A DNA stretch of 33,567 nt from an uncultured Clostridia bacterium (GCA_947166135.1 CAMVDB010000018.1:1-33567); one strand, 5' to 3'; shown: positions 21,586-29,375, numbered from the stretch's first letter. The notes: a model not told the origin generated them from the letters alone. Numbers and translations: made by a program.

Positions 21586-23277
21586 ATGAGTAAAGTGACA
21601 ACGATCGAATACCCTGATTTGACTATGTTCCAGATGGTTGAGCGTGCCGCCCGACTCACGCCTAATGAATACGCTGTCGAGTTCTTTGGCAGAAAGATGA
21701 AGTTCCCGACCTTTGTTAAGCGTATCGAGCGTTGTGCCCGTGCCTTTGTTGCTATGGGTATCAAGAAAGGTGACGCGGTAACGCTGTGTATGCCGAACCT
21801 GCCTCAGACGCTGGAGTGCTTCTATGCGATCAACCGGATCGGCGCGATCGCCAACATGGTGCATCCGCTTTCGGCACAGAATGAGATCACGTACTACCTC
21901 AATATCAGTGAGAGTAAGGCGATCGTGACGGTGGATATGTTCTTTGAGAATGTCAGCAAGGCGATCGGGAACGCCGACCATCCCGTCAAGGCGATCGTAT
22001 GCCGTATGCAGGATGAGCTTCCTCCGCCGCTCGACATGGCTTATGTGTTGAAAAAGGGCAAGGAGTATCTGAAATATCCCAACACCGAGAACAGTATCCT
22101 GTATAAGAAGTTTATAAAGGGCGCTAAGACGGTCAAGAAACTGCCCGAGATCATCTATGAGAAGGATGCAACTGCCGCGATCCTCTACAGCGGCGGCACC
22201 TCGGGTACGCCGAAGGGTATCTGTTTAACTAACCTGAATTTCAACGCCTGCGCGATGCAGTCGCGTGTGGCGATCGATATTGAGTACATGAGAGGGTTGC
22301 GTGTGCTCAGCTGTATGCCGATGTTCCACGGCTTTGGTCTGGGTATCAATATCCATACCGTTCTGATCAACAGCGCCTGCTGTATGCTGATGCCGAGCTT
22401 TGATAAGAACAGCTACGCGAATGCGCTGATCAAGAAGAAGCCGAACTTCATCGCGGGTGTGCCGACGATCTTTGAAGCACTTCTGCATCTTCCTCAGCTT
22501 GAGGGTAAGGATCTGTCATACCTGAAGGGCATGTTCTGCGGCGGTGATTCGCTCTCCGTCGAGCTCAAGCGCAGTATCGATACTTTCCTCAAGGAGCATA
22601 ACGCCTCTATCCAGGTGCGTGAGGGCTACGGCCTGACCGAGTGCGTTACTGCCTCGTGTCTTACCCCGAAGGACGAGTACCGTGAGAACAGCATCGGACT
22701 CCCGTATCCCGATACCTATTACCAGATTGTCCGTCCCGGTACGGATGACGTTCTTCCCTTCGGCGAGGAGGGTGAGATCATCCTGCGCGGTCCGTCGCTG
22801 ATGACCGGTTACCTCAAGAATCCCGAGGAGACCGCTTCGACCCTCCGCAAACTTGCCGACGGCAATATCTGGCTTTATACCGGCGATCTCGGTTACATGG
22901 ACGAGGACGGCTATGTCTACTTCAAACAGCGCATCAAACGCATGATCATCACCAACGGTTATAATGTCTATCCCGGTCCGATCGAGAATCTGATCGACGG
23001 TATCGATGAGGTGGCTTACAGCTGTGTAATCGGTGTAAAGGATCCCCGCCGTATGCAGCGCGTGCGTGCGTATGTGGTACTGCGCGACGGTATCAAGCCT
23101 TCCGACGCGCTTAAAGAGAAGATCATGGCTGAATTGAAGCTTCATATTGCGAAGTACGCGCTGCCGAGGGAGATATTCTTCCGTGACGAACTGCCTAAGA
23201 CGTTGGTCGGCAAGGTCGCTTACCGCAAGCTCGAGGATGAGGCGAACGCTGAGATCGATGCAGAGGCGGCGAAATGA
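21586..23277 (+). CDS. AMP-dependent acyl-CoA synthetase/ligase
   Basis: A 563-residue member of the ANL adenylate-forming family; the ATG at 21586 follows GGTGAGG. Core motifs are YSGGTSGTPKG (about 201-211, phosphate loop), REGYGLTEC (A5), YTGDLGYMDEDGYVYFKQRIKRMI (A7/A8 with the hinge) and a C-terminal KTLVGKVAYRKL, whose Lys fits the catalytic adenylation lysine. Such enzymes activate a carboxylate with ATP and load it on CoA. The chain length or aromatic nature of the substrate cannot be read from sequence. The stop overlaps the next gene's start (ATGA), so it is coupled to the metallo-hydrolase. Confidence 0.88.
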   Translation: MSKVTTIEYPDLTMFQMVERAARLTPNEYAVEFFGRKMKFPTFVKRIERCARAFVAMGIKKGDAVTLCMPNLPQTLECFYAINRIGAIANMVHPLSAQNEITYYLNISESKAIVTVDMFFENVSKAIGNADHPVKAIVCRMQDELPPPLDMAYVLKKGKEYLKYPNTENSILYKKFIKGAKTVKKLPEIIYEKDATAAILYSGGTSGTPKGICLTNLNFNACAMQSRVAIDIEYMRGLRVLSCMPMFHGFGLGINIHTVLINSACCMLMPSFDKNSYANALIKKKPNFIAGVPTIFEALLHLPQLEGKDLSYLKGMFCGGDSLSVELKRSIDTFLKEHNASIQVREGYGLTECVTASCLTPKDEYRENSIGLPYPDTYYQIVRPGTDDVLPFGEEGEIILRGPSLMTGYLKNPEETASTLRKLADGNIWLYTGDLGYMDEDGYVYFKQRIKRMIITNGYNVYPGPIENLIDGIDEVAYSCVIGVKDPRRMQRVRAYVVLRDGIKPSDALKEKIMAELKLHIAKYALPREIFFRDELPKTLVGKVAYRKLEDEANAEIDAEAAK

Positions 23278-24053
23278 AGCTGACCTGGTACGGTACGGCG
23301 GCAGTCATGCTCGAGTCCGGCGGTACACGGATCGTGTTCGATCCCTTCCTCGGGATGCCGTATGAAGAAGAACCCTTCCGCCGTGAGCGACTCTCGGCGA
23401 GCTACCGCACCGCGGGCGCCGTTCTGGTAACGCATGGGCATTTTGATCATATCTATGATATTCCCACTGTCTACCGTGACATTGAGACCCCGATCTATGC
23501 TACCGCAACGCCTTGTGAAACGTTAAAGCTTCGAGGCGTGGGGGAGGAGAAGCTCCGCTTGATTCGTCCCGGCGATCATTTGGAGCTCGGCGAATTCCGT
23601 ATCACCGTCTATCAGGGGCGGCATTGTCGTTTTGACAGCGGCGTGATTCGAAAAACTGTTTTCAAGCGTGACACGCTCCGTCATATAAAGAGGCTTGTTG
23701 AACTGCTGCAGTTGAATAAACAATATGCAGAGAACGGAGAGACCCTCTTCTATGAGATAGAAGCCGAGGACAAGCGCGTTCAGCTTATGGGCAGTATGGG
23801 AATGGATGACGAGACCGATTATCCTACCGGCGCCGACGCGATGATCCTGCCGTTCCAGGGGACGGGTGATCCCGCCGCTTCGGTTCGACCGATCATCGAA
23901 AAGCTCAAGCCCAAGAGTATTTATCTCGATCATTACGATGACGCATTCCCGCCGATGTCATCATTGATCGCAACGGACGATTTTGTCGCCGAAATGCATG
24001 ATAAGGGCATCGCGACAGTCGCGTTAGAACAGGGAAGCGTCTATTATCTATAA
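23274..24053 (+). CDS. Metallo-beta-lactamase-fold hydrolase
   Basis: A 259-residue cytosolic protein whose ATG overlaps the ligase stop. The metal signature THGHFDHIYD gives His54, His56, Asp58 and His59. Further likely ligands are the His in QGRHCRFD and the His in YLDHYDDAFPP. The compact start MKLTWYGTAAVMLESGGTRIVFDPFL is typical of the UlaG/YtnP-like 'L-ascorbate-6-P lactonase' branch of this fold. The reaction is unknown; an acyl or lactone ester hydrolase acting on the product of the neighbouring ligase is possible (inference). Confidence 0.85.
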   Translation: MKLTWYGTAAVMLESGGTRIVFDPFLGMPYEEEPFRRERLSASYRTAGAVLVTHGHFDHIYDIPTVYRDIETPIYATATPCETLKLRGVGEEKLRLIRPGDHLELGEFRITVYQGRHCRFDSGVIRKTVFKRDTLRHIKRLVELLQLNKQYAENGETLFYEIEAEDKRVQLMGSMGMDDETDYPTGADAMILPFQGTGDPAASVRPIIEKLKPKSIYLDHYDDAFPPMSSLIATDDFVAEMHDKGIATVALEQGSVYYL

Positions 24054-24082
24054 ATAATTACCGAAATCAAGGGGATGAAAAT

Positions 24083-24976
24083 ATGGCAAAGGTCATTAAC
24101 GGATACAAAAGGAAGTGGGGCGACCGCTGGGACGGCAGAAGGGTCAAGGTAACGGGCATGCAGACGATCATGTCCAATCTGTGGCCGAAGCGTACCGACT
24201 GCGAGGTCTATCTCAACGATACGCTCGATGTGACGGAGCTCGTGAAGTTCGTCAAGATGAAGAACGAGCAGCATCCCGATCTGAAAACCACCTTCTTCCA
24301 TTGTGTGATCGCTGCTGTCGCGAAGATGGTCAACGAACGTCCGCTGATGAACCGCTTCGTTCAGGGCGGACGTACCTACGAGCGTTATGAGATCAGCGTC
24401 GCCTTTACCGCGAAGCTCGCCTTTGACGACCATGCTGAGGAAGCGCTGCTGTTTTTTGTTCCCAAGCCCACCAGTACTGTTGATGACGTCAGTCAGCTGG
24501 TTGTCGATCGAGTCAAGAAGGTGCGCAGTCAGGGCAGCAAGGCAGGCGTAGACGATCTGCTCGATAAGGTCGGCGCTCTTCCGCGCCCGCTGATCATGCT
24601 GATCAGCAGGATCGTCCGCTGGATGGACTTCTGGGGCAAGAACCCGAAGGCGCTTACCGATGGCGACCCGCATTTCTCTTCGATCTTCCTGTCTAACCTC
24701 GGCTCGATCAAGTGTCCTGCTGTTTATCATCATCTCAATAACTACGGCACCAACAGCATGATGATCACCATCGGCACTATCCATGACGAGGAACGCATCA
24801 TGCCCGACGGCAGTAAGCAGATCCGCACCGTCTGCGATATCGGCGCAACTCTCGATGAGCGAATCGGCGACGGCTTCTACTTTGCCCGTAGCTTGAAGCT
24901 CGTGCAGCATATCTGCAATCATCCCGAGCTTCTCGACCGCCCGATCAATGAGCCCAGCGGCTTTGATTATAAATAA
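24083..24976 (+). CDS. E2-type (2-oxoacid dehydrogenase) acyltransferase domain protein, catalytic His replaced
   Basis: A 297-residue protein behind AAGGGGAT, 29 bases after the hydrolase gene. It has the catalytic fold of the chloramphenicol acetyltransferase/E2 superfamily: TTFFHCVIAAVAKMVNERPLMNR, FSSIFLSNLGSIKCPAVYHHLNNYGTNSMMITIGT and a C-terminal DERIGDGFYFARSLKLVQHICNHPELL. The family motif HRxxDG becomes ERIGDG, so the catalytic His is Glu259 while Asp263 is kept. There is no lipoyl or subunit-binding domain, so it is not part of a standard dehydrogenase complex. It may have lost acyl transfer or use another base. It is followed by a strong terminator. Confidence 0.78.
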   Translation: MAKVINGYKRKWGDRWDGRRVKVTGMQTIMSNLWPKRTDCEVYLNDTLDVTELVKFVKMKNEQHPDLKTTFFHCVIAAVAKMVNERPLMNRFVQGGRTYERYEISVAFTAKLAFDDHAEEALLFFVPKPTSTVDDVSQLVVDRVKKVRSQGSKAGVDDLLDKVGALPRPLIMLISRIVRWMDFWGKNPKALTDGDPHFSSIFLSNLGSIKCPAVYHHLNNYGTNSMMITIGTIHDEERIMPDGSKQIRTVCDIGATLDERIGDGFYFARSLKLVQHICNHPELLDRPINEPSGFDYK

Positions 24977-24986
24977 TATGTATACA

Positions 24987-25015
24987 ATGCTCACCTTTCC
25001 GGTGGGCATTTTTTT
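24987..25015 (+). terminator. Terminator of the ligase operon
   Basis: ATGCTCACC (24987-24995) and GGTGGGCAT (25001-25009) form a 9-bp stem with one G-U pair, followed by seven T's. Confidence 0.85.
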
Positions 25016-25076
25016 GTGCGGGGAAACTTTGGAGGAGTTAGGGATGAGGATGCGTTTCCTTATATGGAACCAAATA

Positions 25077-25234
25077 ATACTAATCCTTAATAAAAACCTT
25101 TATCATCTATTGCGCTAAATTCCGCATAGCTTTGTTGAGCTCCTTGACAGGCGCCAGCCTGCCTGCGTCACTCGCCTCGCTCTGCGAAATTTATCACTAA
25201 TATCTGATTAAATCTTTTTATCAAGGATTAGTAT
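25077..25234. mobile_element. MITE-like palindromic element, 158 bp, noncoding
   Basis: The ends ATACTAATCCTTAATAAAAA and the complement of TTTTTATCAAGGATTAGTAT match at 19 of 20 bases, and similarity between arms continues inward for about 55 bases. The centre is GC-rich with short inverted repeats (CAGGCGCCAGCCTG). There is no open frame. Possible ATAA duplications flank it (25074-25077 and 25235-25238), but the area is AT-rich, so this is weak. It fills most of the gap 25016-25265. Confidence 0.65.
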
Positions 25235-25265
25235 ATAAATATTCAAAAATTTCATCTGAAAACTA

Positions 25266-25294
25266 TTGACAGTCAAACGAACCTGTGATATAAT
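25266..25294 (+). promoter_or_regulatory. Strong promoter of the DUF1836-SPFH operon
   Basis: A perfect TTGACA (25266-25271), a 17-base spacer and a perfect TATAAT (25289-25294) with extended -10 TGA. It is the best consensus promoter in the window. Confidence 0.8.
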
Positions 25295-25324
25295 CTGGTA
25301 AACTCAAACAAGGAGGAAACCAAG

Positions 25325-25861
25325 ATGACAGATAATCCCGCCGGTAAGCGTACGGGCAGGATCGCGGAGGTCGCCCCACTGATCAACGCGGCGGACGGAC
25401 TGACCCTCGGACAGATATGTTCTCTGACTGAGCTCGAACCATCCACTATCCAGAATTGGATCAAACGCGGATTCGTTCCGCACCCTGTCCGCAAGAAGTA
25501 CCACCGCCGCCATCTGGCGCGTATCCTGCTGATCGCTCAGCTTCGTGAGAGCATGCAGATCGACAGGGTAGGGGAGCTGCTTTGCTTCGTCAACGGCGAC
25601 GCCGATGATGAGTCTGACGACCTGATCCCCGAGGAGGATCTGTACGATATCTTTCATCATATCGCCCTGGAGCTCGAGCGACGCAAGCCTGCTCCCGATG
25701 ACGTAGAGGAGCTTGTGAACAGCATCGCACGAGAAGAGCTTCTCGGCTTTGAGGGGAAGGATAAGATCCTCAATGCACTCAATATCATGGCATATACCCA
25801 TATCGCAAATCTATATAAAAGAAAAGCCGACAGCCTGTTTCAACAGAATTGTCAAGGCTGA
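25325..25861 (+). CDS. DUF1836 domain protein, putative HTH regulator
   Basis: A 178-residue protein behind AAGGAGG. The DUF1836 pattern is clear: LTLGQICSLTELEPSTIQNWIKRGFVPHPVRKKYHRRHLARILLIAQLRESMQIDRVGELL (about 26-85). It includes a MerR-like helix-turn-helix around residues 30-50. The C-terminal half is helical and acidic, ending in NALNIMAYTHIANLYKRKADSLF. DUF1836 proteins are thought to bind DNA but have no established target. It leads the SPFH/NfeD cluster by 27 bases with no terminator, so it may regulate that operon (inference). Confidence 0.78.
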   Translation: MTDNPAGKRTGRIAEVAPLINAADGLTLGQICSLTELEPSTIQNWIKRGFVPHPVRKKYHRRHLARILLIAQLRESMQIDRVGELLCFVNGDADDESDDLIPEEDLYDIFHHIALELERRKPAPDDVEELVNSIAREELLGFEGKDKILNALNIMAYTHIANLYKRKADSLFQQNCQG

Positions 25862-25888
25862 TCATGTATATTTTACAAGGAGTTTCAC

Positions 25889-26725
25889 ATGAATAACGTA
25901 AACGTAACCGATGTCAAGCTGACAAACCCTAAGATAAAGAAGCTGATTATTATTCTGGCGATCGTTGCGGTCATCGCGATCATCGCCGTCAACACCATCA
26001 CCGTCGTCGGCGCCGGTCATACCGGCGTAGTTGTCACGATGGGTAAGGTCAACGAGGGCGTTTTACAGGAAGGTATCCACGCGAAGATCCCCTTTATCCA
26101 GAACGTCGTGATGATCGACAACCGTATCCAGAAGCTGGAGGTCACCACTGAGGCGTTCAGTAAGGACCTGCAGAGCGTCGACACCACCCTCGCCATCAAC
26201 TACCGTGTCGATACCGCCAAGTCCTACAGCATCTACAAGAACATCGGCGCGAACTACGAGGATGTCCTCGTGACCCCCGCTGTCAATGAAGTCCTCAAGG
26301 CGATCACCGCAAAGTACACCGCGGAGGAAACCGTCACCAACCGAGCGCTGATCTCTAAGGGCCTTGTCGAGGAGCTGAACAACAAGCTCAACTCCATCGG
26401 TCTGTATGTTACCGACGTAAATATCGTCAACTTCGACTTCTCCGAAGCGTTCATTACCGCGATTGAAGAGAAGCAGGTCGCGCAGCAGAAGCTTTTGAAG
26501 GCAGAGACCGAGAAGAAGACCGCTATCACCAACGCCGAGGCGGAGGCGGAAGCCGCTAAGATCCGCGCTCAAGGTGAAGCGGAAGCAAACACCACGCTGT
26601 CTAAGTCCCTGACCGATCAGGTTATCGAGAACAAGAAGATCGAGAAGTGGAACGGCGAGATGCCTAAGGTCACCGGCGGCAGCGGTACCATCATCGACCT
26701 GGGCAGCGTAAGCGACAGCAACTGA
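25889..26725 (+). CDS. Prohibitin-like SPFH/band 7 membrane protein
   Basis: A 278-residue protein behind AAGGAG. One N-terminal membrane helix (about 18-40) is followed by an SPFH domain (about 40-190: GHTGVVVTMGKVNEGVLQEGIHAKIPFIQNVV) and a coiled coil of Ala/Glu repeats (about 195-245). The sequence resembles the prohibitin branch. SPFH proteins build large membrane-bound rings that organise membrane domains and control proteases. A second, different SPFH protein is encoded at 27643-28542, with NfeD between. Confidence 0.88.
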   Translation: MNNVNVTDVKLTNPKIKKLIIILAIVAVIAIIAVNTITVVGAGHTGVVVTMGKVNEGVLQEGIHAKIPFIQNVVMIDNRIQKLEVTTEAFSKDLQSVDTTLAINYRVDTAKSYSIYKNIGANYEDVLVTPAVNEVLKAITAKYTAEETVTNRALISKGLVEELNNKLNSIGLYVTDVNIVNFDFSEAFITAIEEKQVAQQKLLKAETEKKTAITNAEAEAEAAKIRAQGEAEANTTLSKSLTDQVIENKKIEKWNGEMPKVTGGSGTIIDLGSVSDSN

Positions 26726-26792
26726 TCGATCAGAGAGACAATCATACCAACGACTCATTCAGAAAACAATGGAAAACAATAACAAGGATTTC

Positions 26793-27077
26793 ATGAAAAA
26801 CCGTCCTGTCGCCGCTCAGGCGAACCAGTATCAGGACGTATACGGCTCTCAGAGCAAAAGCACCTTCACGACGATCAGCGCTGCTTTGACAGTCATCGTA
26901 TTTATCCTGACGCTGATCTCGTGGATCGTCGGTAATCCGCTCCTGGAGGCAATCTTCACGCCGCTGTTTCTCGTGCTGGTGATCTCCTTCTTCGTCGCAC
27001 GCCGCGCGGATAAACAAAACGCGCCTGTACAGCCGCAGGATAACCCCGAATCGATCTTCAAGGATCATGATTTATAA
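26793..27077 (+). CDS. Small two-helix membrane protein, unknown function
   Basis: A 94-residue protein if started at ATG 26793, which has AAGGA 4 bases upstream. An earlier ATG at 26769 adds eight Asn/Lys-rich residues but has no ribosome site. Two hydrophobic helices (about residues 26-48 and 49-71) are joined by a short turn. A disordered Gln/Pro/Asp-rich tail follows (RRADKQNAPVQPQDNPESIF). No family is recognised. Its place between an SPFH gene and an NfeD gene suggests a part in the same membrane assembly (inference). Confidence 0.62.
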   Translation: MKNRPVAAQANQYQDVYGSQSKSTFTTISAALTVIVFILTLISWIVGNPLLEAIFTPLFLVLVISFFVARRADKQNAPVQPQDNPESIFKDHDL

Positions 27078-27139
27078 AAGAGTACAAAATGCTTACACCG
27101 GCTTTAAACGGTGAATACGAACATTCACGGAGGTGAAGT

Positions 27140-27580
27140 ATGAGCAGTATGACAATATTTTGGCTGGTGCTGGCAATTGTGATGGCGGTGCTTGAAGCGG
27201 CTACCGTCCAGCTGGTTTCGATCTGGTTCTGTGTCGGCGCTGTCGGAGCATGTATCTCGTCGCTGATGACCGACAGTATCGTGATCCAGGCAGGCGTGTT
27301 TATCGTGGTATCGGGACTTGCCTTGATCGCTACCAGGCCGCTGGTCAAGAAGATGAAGAACCGCGGTTCTCAACCAACCAACGCCGACCGCTACGTTGGC
27401 AAGTCCGCCATCGTCATCCAAGCAATCGATAACGAGAAGGCGGAAGGCATGGTCAGGGTGGATAACCAGAAGTGGACGGCACGTTCCGCGACCGGTATGC
27501 CGATCCCCGAAGGGGAGAAGGTCACCGTAACCGCTATCGAGGGCGTCAAGCTGATTGTGGAACCGGTTAAAACACAGTAA
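27140..27580 (+). CDS. NfeD family protein (short form)
   Basis: A 146-residue protein behind GGAGGTGA. Helices at about 6-26, 30-50 and 50-68 are followed by a soluble OB-fold domain (about 80-146) with the NfeD stretch YVGKSAIVIQAIDNEKAEGMVRVDNQKWTARS...IPEGEKVTVTAIEGVKLIVEP. This is the short NfeD type without the ClpP-like protease domain. NfeD genes usually sit beside SPFH genes, as here, and the OB domain is thought to bind the SPFH ring. Confidence 0.9.
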   Translation: MSSMTIFWLVLAIVMAVLEAATVQLVSIWFCVGAVGACISSLMTDSIVIQAGVFIVVSGLALIATRPLVKKMKNRGSQPTNADRYVGKSAIVIQAIDNEKAEGMVRVDNQKWTARSATGMPIPEGEKVTVTAIEGVKLIVEPVKTQ

Positions 27581-27642
27581 ACGATAGTTTTTGATTTATC
27601 GTAAGAATGTACAATCATTGATTATTATGAAAGGAATTAATC

Positions 27643-28542
27643 ATGGCAGGCTATATTATTATTGCAGTCATCGTACTGCTCATTATCATCGTTGTTATCC
27701 GCAACATCAAGATCGTTCCGCAGGCTCACGCCTTTGTTATTGAGCGACTGGGCGCGTATTATCAGACATGGGGAACCGGTTTGCATCTCAAGATCCCCTT
27801 CATCGACCGTATTGCCAAAAAGGTCTCGCTGAAGGAACAGGTCGTCGACTTCCCGCCCCAGCCCGTTATCACCCGCGATAACGTCACGATGCAGATCGAC
27901 ACCGTCGTCTATTTCGAGATCACCGATCCCAAGCTCTATACCTACGGCGTAGAGCAGCCGCTCGCGGCGATCGAGAACCTGACCGCTACCACTCTGCGTA
28001 ACATCATCGGCGATCTGGAGCTCGACTCCACCCTGACTTCCCGTGATACCATCAATGACAAGATCCGTATCATCCTCGATGAAGCGACTGACGCATGGGG
28101 CATCCGCGTGATTCGTGTCGAGCTGAAGAACATTCTGCCTCCTCGTGAGATCCAGGACGCGATGGAGAAGCAGATGAAGGCGGAGCGTGAGCGCCGCGCC
28201 CGCATCCTCGACGCAGAAGGTGAGAAGCGTTCCCAGATCCTTGTCGCAGAAGGCCTGAAAGAATCCGCGATCCTCAAGGCTGACGCCGTGAAGGAATCTA
28301 AGATCCGTGAAGCGGAAGGTGAAGCGCAGGCGATCCTTGAGGTTCAGAAGGCGTATGCCGACGCCCTGCGTATGCTCAGTGAGGCGAACCCCTCCGAGAA
28401 GGTCATTCAGCTCAAGTCTCTGGAAGCCCTCCAGAAAGTCGCCGACGGCAAGTCCACCAAGCTGATCATCCCCTCCGATATGCAGAATATCGCGGGTCTT
28501 GCCACCTCCGTCAAGGAAATGGTCACCGACGTAAAAGAATAA
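27643..28542 (+). CDS. SPFH/band 7 protein, slipin/QmcA type
   Basis: A 299-residue protein behind AAAGGAA. An N-terminal membrane helix (about 3-21) is followed by an SPFH domain (about 22-180: VPQAHAFVIERLGAYYQTWGTGLHLKIPFIDRIA; VDFPPQPVITRDNVTMQIDTVVYFEITDP) and a long charged coiled coil (about 170-260, with KAERERRARILDAEGEKRSQIL). This matches the QmcA/paraslipin branch, which pairs with NfeD to form caged membrane microdomains. It ends the operon, followed by the terminator at 28558-28586. Confidence 0.92.
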   Translation: MAGYIIIAVIVLLIIIVVIRNIKIVPQAHAFVIERLGAYYQTWGTGLHLKIPFIDRIAKKVSLKEQVVDFPPQPVITRDNVTMQIDTVVYFEITDPKLYTYGVEQPLAAIENLTATTLRNIIGDLELDSTLTSRDTINDKIRIILDEATDAWGIRVIRVELKNILPPREIQDAMEKQMKAERERRARILDAEGEKRSQILVAEGLKESAILKADAVKESKIREAEGEAQAILEVQKAYADALRMLSEANPSEKVIQLKSLEALQKVADGKSTKLIIPSDMQNIAGLATSVKEMVTDVKE

Positions 28543-28557
28543 TCCGATAACAGAACG

Positions 28558-28586
28558 AGGAGCAGTCCGCGAGGGCTGCTCCTTTT
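28558..28586 (+). terminator. Terminator of the SPFH operon
   Basis: AGGAGCAGTCC (28558-28568) and GGGCTGCTCCT (28573-28583) form an 11-bp stem with one wobble and a GCGA tetraloop, then TTTT. The stop codon of the small minus-strand gene (28585) touches its T-run. Confidence 0.8.
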
Positions 28587-28710
28587 ATGCTTCTGCGTTT
28601 CTGCTCTGTTCATCTATATGATGATCTGCTTCACTTGCAACATTCATCACCGCCATCACAGCGACTCCGGCAAACCCGCCGATGAACAATCCGATCAGGA
28701 ACCCGATCAT
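28585..28710 (-). CDS. 41-residue DUF3789-like small membrane protein
   Basis: A short frame starting at ATG 28708-28710 behind AAGAGGTGAAAG. The product MIGFLIGLFIGGFAGVAVMAVM... has one glycine-rich membrane helix (residues 2-22), then a polar tail EADHHIDEQSRNAEA. The FLIGLFIGGF.GV..M pattern matches DUF3789, a family of very small single-helix proteins common in Clostridia and phage-like elements; function unknown. It converges on the SPFH operon. Confidence 0.68.
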   Translation of the reverse strand: MIGFLIGLFIGGFAGVAVMAVMNVASEADHHIDEQSRNAEA

Positions 28711-28817
28711 GCTTTCACCTCTTTATGAATTATTGTATCCTTTACAATTATAACCGTGAAAACTATTTATTACTATTATTCCAATTCTTAATTATAAATA
28801 TGCGCTCATGTTGTAAA

Positions 28818-28833
28818 ATACTATATATAGCGC
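28818..28833. promoter_or_regulatory. NrdR-box-like palindrome, distal
   Basis: ATACTATATATAGCGC agrees with the NrdR-box pattern acaCwAtATaTwGtgt at 13 of 16 positions. It lies 87 bases upstream (start to start) of a second similar site inside the promoter. Confidence 0.45.
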
Positions 28834-28897
28834 CGCTTTTATTCCGCAGCGCAAAATAAGGTTAAAACATTGTAACTGTAAATATTAGTTTTGTTAC

Positions 28898-28926
28898 TTG
28901 AAAACCACAAGATATTGTGCTAATAT
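28898..28926 (+). promoter_or_regulatory. Promoter of the NRDD-like gene
   Basis: TTGAAA (28898-28903), a 17-base spacer and TAATAT (28921-28926) with extended -10 TGC. The predicted leader is about 75 bases. The -10 is weak, as expected for a regulated promoter. Confidence 0.45.
28905..28920. promoter_or_regulatory. NrdR-box-like palindrome in the promoter spacer
   Basis: CCACAAGATATTGTGC has perfect CACAA/TTGTG arms and agrees with the NrdR-box pattern at 13 of 16 positions. It fills the spacer between the -35 and -10 boxes. Bound there, a repressor would block RNA polymerase. Confidence 0.5.
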
Positions 28927-29007
28927 CTTAATTGCGATCAAGATAAAGTGTGTTTTAACCGCATAATTGCTTACAAAATAAGAATTTTAGGAAATGAGGA
29001 GATTGAC

Positions 29008-29301
29008 ATGACCGTAACAGTAACAGGCGGAAGCCTTTCTAAAAATGAGATCAACGCATATGTAGCTCAGCTCAAGCAGCAGAATCCCGATAAAATTTTC
29101 AAGACCATTGACTTCACCGTTGACGGCGAGTATGTCGATATGAGCTATACTTATGATAACGTTCCTTTCGAGCGTATCCGCCGCATCACCGGCTACCTCG
29201 TCGGTACCATTGACCGCTTCAACGACGCTAAGCGCGCTGAGGTTCGGGACAGAGTCAAGCACACCATCGACTGCGGCTGCTCTCTGGAGGAGATCGCGTA
29301 A
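29008..29301 (+). CDS. Small NRDD-like protein (anaerobic ribonucleotide reductase C-terminal type)
   Basis: A 97-residue protein starting at ATG 29008, with GAGGAG 6 bases upstream; a longer frame adds 20 residues without a site. The stretch FERIRRITGYLVGTIDRFNDAKRAEVRDRVKHTID resembles the C-terminal end of class III (anaerobic) ribonucleotide reductase NrdD, where a 'RR..GYL......FN.GK..E...RVKH' pattern lies beside the glycyl-radical region. Here there is no catalytic barrel and no glycyl-radical loop, and the zinc-finger cysteines before the stretch are missing; only Cys90 and Cys92 near the end remain. It could be an accessory or regulator of NrdD. NrdR-box-like sites at its promoter support a link to deoxynucleotide supply. 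Confidence 0.62.
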   Translation: MTVTVTGGSLSKNEINAYVAQLKQQNPDKIFKTIDFTVDGEYVDMSYTYDNVPFERIRRITGYLVGTIDRFNDAKRAEVRDRVKHTIDCGCSLEEIA

Positions 29302-29346
29302 TCGCTTATCCGTAATAGCAATCTCAACCGATTATAACGAGATAGC

Positions 29347-29375
29347 TTGACATATCCTGTCGGATAGTGTACAAT
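29347..29375 (+). promoter_or_regulatory. Promoter of the SAM riboswitch-metK transcript
   Basis: A perfect TTGACA (29347-29352), a 17-base spacer and TACAAT (29370-29375). The predicted start near 29382 is a few bases before the riboswitch. Confidence 0.75.

Noticed and set aside
27581..27642. A 6-bp inverted repeat and TACAAT as an internal terminator or promoter between NfeD and the second SPFH gene
   Set aside because: The stem is weak and no -35 box sits at a usable distance from the TACAAT.
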